The notes under the pieces were generated by a model, which was not told where the DNA came from, did not search any database, and was given only the letters and a program-made list of their open reading frames with translations. 36,675 nt of DNA, taken from Lachnospiraceae bacterium (GTDB lineage: Bacteria > Bacillota > Clostridia > Lachnospirales > Lachnospiraceae). The DNA lies in assembly GCA_017544405.1 (NCBI GenBank), contig JAFYEE010000013.1, forward strand, positions 1 through 36,675, given 5' to 3'. The position numbers were made by a program, and so were the translations under genes. Positions 33,392-36,675 of this stretch are shown piece after piece (position 1 is the stretch's first letter; every line of letters begins with the position of its first letter).

Positions 33392-35155
33392 TTACTCCTT
33401 ACTGTCCATCCCGTCCACGGGCAGCTCCTCCTCCCTGGAAAAAGAAGACAGAAGCTTTTCAAAGTCGGAAGCGGGAAGCGGTCTTCCGAGATAATATCCC
33501 TGGATGATATCGCAGCCTGCACTGTGCAGGTACCGGTACTGGTTCTCCGTCTCAACGCCTTCCGCCACGGTCTCAAATCCGAGGGCACGCGACATGCTCA
33601 GGATCGATTCCGTGATCACCCGCGTGGAGGAATCGCTGAGTACGGTATCCACAAAGCTTTTGTCCACCTTCAGCGTGTCGATCGGGAACCTCTTCAGATA
33701 TGCCAGCGAAGAATACCCGGTACCGAAATCATCCAGACTGATCCGGATGCCGTAATTGCGCAGGATATTCAGCTTCCGGGACACGGCATCGAAATCATCG
33801 ATCAGGATCCCCTCGGTGATCTCAAGCTCGATATCGGCCGGATCCACGCCGAAACGGTGAATGGTTCCCATCACCAGATCCACGAATCCCTCCGCCTTGT
33901 ACTGAAGCGGAGAAATATTGATCGACAGGACAAAGTGACAGCCGAAGGCCTCGCTCCAGATGGAATACTGCCGAATGGTCTCCTCGAGGACAAATTTTCC
34001 GATCTCGATGATGCTGCGATTCTTCTCTGCGATCGGGATAAATACATCCGGAGAGATCATCCCGTTTTTCCCGTCCCGCCAGCGGATCAGGGCTTCCGCC
34101 CCGCGTAGCGCCCGGTTTCCCGAGCGATACTGCGGCTGGTAATACATCTCGAACTGTCCTTCCGCGCAGGCGGTTTTCAGACGGTTCTCCAGCTCCACGG
34201 ACTGCAGGAAGGTGTCAAGGATCGGCGCTTCAAAGATGAGCATGCGATCCTTTCCCTGCTGCTTGGCGCGGTAGGTGACGATCTCCGCACAGTTCAGAAG
34301 ATCCAGCACATTGGAGGCCGCATCCGGATAGATGGCGACGCCGACGCTCGCAGTCATTTTGATGCTCTGCGAAGTGCTCAGCCGGAAGGGCTGCGAAAGC
34401 CGCTCGCGGATCCGCTCATAGATGCTCTCCGCCGCATGGAGTCCCACCGGCGAATACGCCGAGACCGCATATACATCATTCGTCATATGGCAGGCGATGA
34501 CCTGCTCATCCTCCAGAGAGTGCAGAAAGGAACCAAACTGCTGCAGTACCTCATCCCCGACGATGAGTCCCATGGAGTCATTGAGCTTCTTGAAATCGTC
34601 CAGATCCACCATCAGGACCGCAACAGAGCACTTTTCCTCATCCGCCCTGCGCAGCTGCTGACCCAGGAGGGATACAAAATAGTTGCGGTTATAGAGGCCG
34701 GTGAGATTGTCGTAATAGGCCATGTAATAAAGCTCGGAATTCAGGGCCTTCTGCTTAGTGATATTCTGAAACGAAACCACCTTGTCCCTGGGCTTGCCGC
34801 GTTCCTCGCTCACGAGCTGTACCCGCATGAGATACCAGGACCTGTGATCCTCCGTCTCGAGCTCGAGCTCCGAGCGGTCCAGACCATCCCGCTCGGGATA
34901 TAAGGTCTGAAGGAATTTCTCGCGGTACTCACTGCCGAAGGCTTCCTCCGCGCGGGGCAGATCCCGCTGCAGACGGATCGGATGCGGGAAAAGCGTGCTG
35001 CAGTTGCCGAGCATGACCACTTCCTCCCGGTCGGCCGGAATATAGAGAAAGGCGCGTTCGGAGGTACTGATCAGGGCGAGGTACATCCGTTCCTTCTGGT
35101 TCAGTTTTTGATTGATGGCCTTCAAAAGGTCCAGCTGATAACGGGCATCTTCCAT
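33392..35155 (-). CDS. GGDEF-EAL protein, probable c-di-GMP phosphodiesterase with degenerate GGDEF
   Basis: 587 residues from the ATG at 35155, preceded by AGGACAAAC. A PAS-like N-terminal region (about 1-135) leads through DKVVSFQNITKQKALN to a GGDEF domain (about 150-300), where the active-site motif reads TNDVY (about 225-229). The EAL domain (about 320-560) retains EALIRW (Glu about 354), SINISPLQY (Asn), ELEITEG (Glu), LDDFGTGYSSL (Asp-Asp), LKVDKSFV (Lys), EGVETE (Glu) and QGYYLGRPL (Gln). Loss of GG and Glu in the GGDEF site argues against cyclase activity; the intact EAL site argues for c-di-GMP hydrolysis. Cytosolic, no membrane helix seen. It is transcriptionally separated from asd by a terminator and coupled to topB. 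Confidence 0.92.
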   Translation of the reverse strand: MEDARYQLDLLKAINQKLNQKERMYLALISTSERAFLYIPADREEVVMLGNCSTLFPHPIRLQRDLPRAEEAFGSEYREKFLQTLYPERDGLDRSELELETEDHRSWYLMRVQLVSEERGKPRDKVVSFQNITKQKALNSELYYMAYYDNLTGLYNRNYFVSLLGQQLRRADEEKCSVAVLMVDLDDFKKLNDSMGLIVGDEVLQQFGSFLHSLEDEQVIACHMTNDVYAVSAYSPVGLHAAESIYERIRERLSQPFRLSTSQSIKMTASVGVAIYPDAASNVLDLLNCAEIVTYRAKQQGKDRMLIFEAPILDTFLQSVELENRLKTACAEGQFEMYYQPQYRSGNRALRGAEALIRWRDGKNGMISPDVFIPIAEKNRSIIEIGKFVLEETIRQYSIWSEAFGCHFVLSINISPLQYKAEGFVDLVMGTIHRFGVDPADIELEITEGILIDDFDAVSRKLNILRNYGIRISLDDFGTGYSSLAYLKRFPIDTLKVDKSFVDTVLSDSSTRVITESILSMSRALGFETVAEGVETENQYRYLHSAGCDIIQGYYLGRPLPASDFEKLLSSFSREEELPVDGMDSKE

Positions 35156-35189
35156 GTTTGTCCTGGCATCCCTTGTTTTGACCGAAAAG

Positions 35190-35215
35190 AATTCAACCCC
35201 TTGCGGGGTTGAATT
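35190..35215 (-). terminator. Rho-independent terminator of asd
   Basis: A perfect 11-bp stem (AATTCAACCCC / GGGGTTGAATT) with a GCAA loop is followed by CTTTTCGG on the minus strand. It lies between the asd stop and the GGDEF-EAL start. Confidence 0.75.
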
Positions 35216-35237
35216 GCATTTCGTTTCTTGCACTCGT

Positions 35238-36326
35238 TTATTTTGAGTTGATATATCCCTGTGCCTTGAGAAGCTCCGCGCACAGAACGCCGCCGCCTGC
35301 GGCGCCGCGGATGGTATTGTGGCTCAGGCCGACAAATTTGTAATCAAAGATCGTATCCTCGCGAAGTCTGCCGAAGTTGATCCCCATGCCGTTTTCGAAA
35401 TTGACATCGAGCAGCACCTGCGGACGGTTGTCCTCCTCGAGATACCGGATGAACTGCTTCGGAGCGCTCGGAAGGCCAAGTCTCTGCGGCTCACCGGAGA
35501 AGGAGGTGGCGACACGGATCAGGTCCTCCTTCGAAGGCTTCTCCTTGAAGTCGACAAATACAGCCGCCGTATGACCATTCAGCACCGGAACGCGGATGCA
35601 CTGGCTGGTGATGATGGGCGAGGTAGCGGGAACGATCTCGTCTCCCTGAATGCTGCCCCAGATCCGCAGGGGCTCCTTCTCGCTCTTCTCCTCCTCACCG
35701 CCGATGTATGGAATGATATTCCCTATCATCTCCGGCCATTCCCGGAAGGTCTTGCCTGCGCCGGAGATCGCCTGATAGGTGGTGACCACGGCGCGGGTGA
35801 TCTCAAATTCCTGCTTCCATGCGGAGAAGATGGGCGCATAGCTCTGAATGGAACAATTGGGCTTGACCGCCACAAATCCGCGTGTGGTTCCGAGTCTCTT
35901 TCTCTGCGAATCGATGATCGCCGTGTGCTGCGGGTTGACCTCGGGGATCACCATGGGCACATCCGGCGTCCAGCGGTGCGCGGAATTGTTGGAGACGACC
36001 GGCGTCTCGGTCCGTGCGTAAGCTTCCTCGATCGCCTTGATCTCTTCCTTGGTCATATCCACGGCACTGAAAACAAAGTCTACACCGGAAGCGACCTCTT
36101 CCACCTTGGAAACATCCTGCACAATGATCTTCTTTACTCCCTCCGGCATCGGAACATCCAGCTTCCAGCGCTCTCCGATGGCCTCCTCGTAGGTCTTGCC
36201 TGCGCTTCGCGGACTCGCTGCGATCGCAGTCACCTCAAACCAGGGGTGATTCTCCAGAAGGGAAATGAATCTCTGACCGACCATTCCCGTTCCGCCCAAT
36301 ATACCGACTCTCAGTTTTTCACTCAT
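35238..36326 (-). CDS. asd: Aspartate-semialdehyde dehydrogenase
   Basis: 362 residues. The ATG at 36326 (MSEKLRVGILGG) follows CGGGAGGCTAGTC. The N-terminal NADP-binding Rossmann motif is GILGGTGMVGQRF. The catalytic cysteine is in AVKPNCSIQSY. The C-terminal part has ISGAGKTFREWP, CIRVPVLNGHTAAVFVDF and LSHNTIRGAAGG. This is the archaeal/fungal-type Asd and not the E. coli type. It reduces aspartyl-4-phosphate to the semialdehyde that feeds lysine/diaminopimelate, methionine and threonine. The start lies 13 bp after argH, suggesting an argH-asd operon. Confidence 0.97.
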   Translation of the reverse strand: MSEKLRVGILGGTGMVGQRFISLLENHPWFEVTAIAASPRSAGKTYEEAIGERWKLDVPMPEGVKKIIVQDVSKVEEVASGVDFVFSAVDMTKEEIKAIEEAYARTETPVVSNNSAHRWTPDVPMVIPEVNPQHTAIIDSQRKRLGTTRGFVAVKPNCSIQSYAPIFSAWKQEFEITRAVVTTYQAISGAGKTFREWPEMIGNIIPYIGGEEEKSEKEPLRIWGSIQGDEIVPATSPIITSQCIRVPVLNGHTAAVFVDFKEKPSKEDLIRVATSFSGEPQRLGLPSAPKQFIRYLEEDNRPQVLLDVNFENGMGINFGRLREDTIFDYKFVGLSHNTIRGAAGGGVLCAELLKAQGYINSK

Positions 36327-36339
36327 GACTAGCCTCCCG

Positions 36340-36675
36340 TTATCTGTTCCTGTCCAGTTCCAGTTGTTTCTCACATGCGGGCAAAGGATCCTGCAAAACC
36401 GGTGTTCCGGTCAGGTACCTCTCCGCTTCCTTCAGTTCCTCTTCCATCGCTCCCCTGCCGGGTGCGCCCTTGGTCAGACGCTTCTCGACGCAGGTTTCCA
36501 GCGAGATGGCCTCGTAAAAGTCGGGGCCGATCACCGGGCAGATCTGCTGCAGCCTGGGCAGCTCCATATCCTCGATGCTGATGCCGTCCGCGATGCAGGC
36601 GATCACGATCTCTCCGACATAGCGGTGCGCATCCCGGAACGGAATCCCCTTACCGACCATGTAATCCGCAGCGTC
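36340..36675 (-). CDS. argH: Argininosuccinate lyase, C-terminal part
   Basis: The 5' part lies beyond the right edge; 111 codons remain. The visible sequence, continuing from the edge as DAADYMVGKGIPFRDAHRYVGEIV, is the ArgH C-terminal helical domain, where FRDAH is strongly conserved. Residues ADGISIEDMELPRLQQICPVIG continue the family pattern. The catalytic Ser loop lies upstream and is not visible. ArgH splits argininosuccinate to arginine and fumarate. The stop is 13 bp before asd. The tail after ALETCVEKR-like sequence (about 35 residues) is longer and more charged than usual. Confidence 0.92.
   Translation of the reverse strand, partial: DAADYMVGKGIPFRDAHRYVGEIVIACIADGISIEDMELPRLQQICPVIGPDFYEAISLETCVEKRLTKGAPGRGAMEEELKEAERYLTGTPVLQDPLPACEKQLELDRNR

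Overview
The window reads as a chromosomal segment of a moderately GC-rich anaerobic Firmicute (class Clostridia), most likely a Lachnospiraceae-type gut organism. The evidence is the Asp23/FakA/RecG/DegV order, GerW with DUF2953, a zinc-ribbon L28, a short MetH without the reactivation domain, a homoaconitase-type LeuCD pair, and SigmaA-like promoters with GGAGG ribosome binding sites. Placement below class level is inference. Almost everything lies on the minus strand; only rpmB and an HD-GYP-like gene are on plus. I see no insertion sequence, prophage, CRISPR array, tRNA or rRNA gene.

Layout, left to right. (1) 1-1047: 5' part of a GyrB/ParE-type topoisomerase gene with a LexA-like box in its leader. 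(2) 1048-1420: intergenic region with a minus-strand terminator and a long rod-like inverted-repeat structure, a candidate structured RNA. (3) 1421-6522: operon asp23-like, fakA-like, recG, degV. (4) 6717-6905: rpmB on plus, with its own promoter and terminator. (5) 7014-9379: four-gene operon of an orphan small protein, DUF2953, GerW (YtfJ) and a coiled-coil protein with a C-terminal J-like motif. (6) 9496-10551: degenerate HD-GYP protein. (7) 10638-17983: operon ruvA, ruvB, zapA, peptidase U32 and a 966-residue fusion of a SEDS glycosyltransferase with a class B penicillin-binding protein, driven by a promoter carrying a LexA-like site. (8) 18075-19433: MATE exporter. (9) 19540-29708: amino-acid biosynthesis: metH, ilvB, ilvN, then a new promoter for a second ilvN and ilvC, followed by an ABC exporter, leuC and leuD. 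(10) 29811-31189: three small membrane proteins (DUF4190, DUF2752, DUF4870) behind a promoter whose spacer is a perfect palindrome. (11) 31314-36675: argH (partial) and asd, a terminator, then a GGDEF-EAL protein and topoisomerase III.

Functional themes are branched-chain amino acid, methionine and aspartate-family metabolism; DNA repair and topology (recG, ruvAB, topB, gyrB/parE) with two LexA-like sites; and cell-wall synthesis and division (zapA with the SEDS-PBP fusion). The two cyclic-dinucleotide-type proteins each have part of their catalytic motifs degraded. The most notable observations are the SEDS-PBP fusion, the structured intergenic element at 1223-1370, the palindrome-in-spacer promoter at 31278-31306, and the C-terminal J-like protein in the GerW locus.
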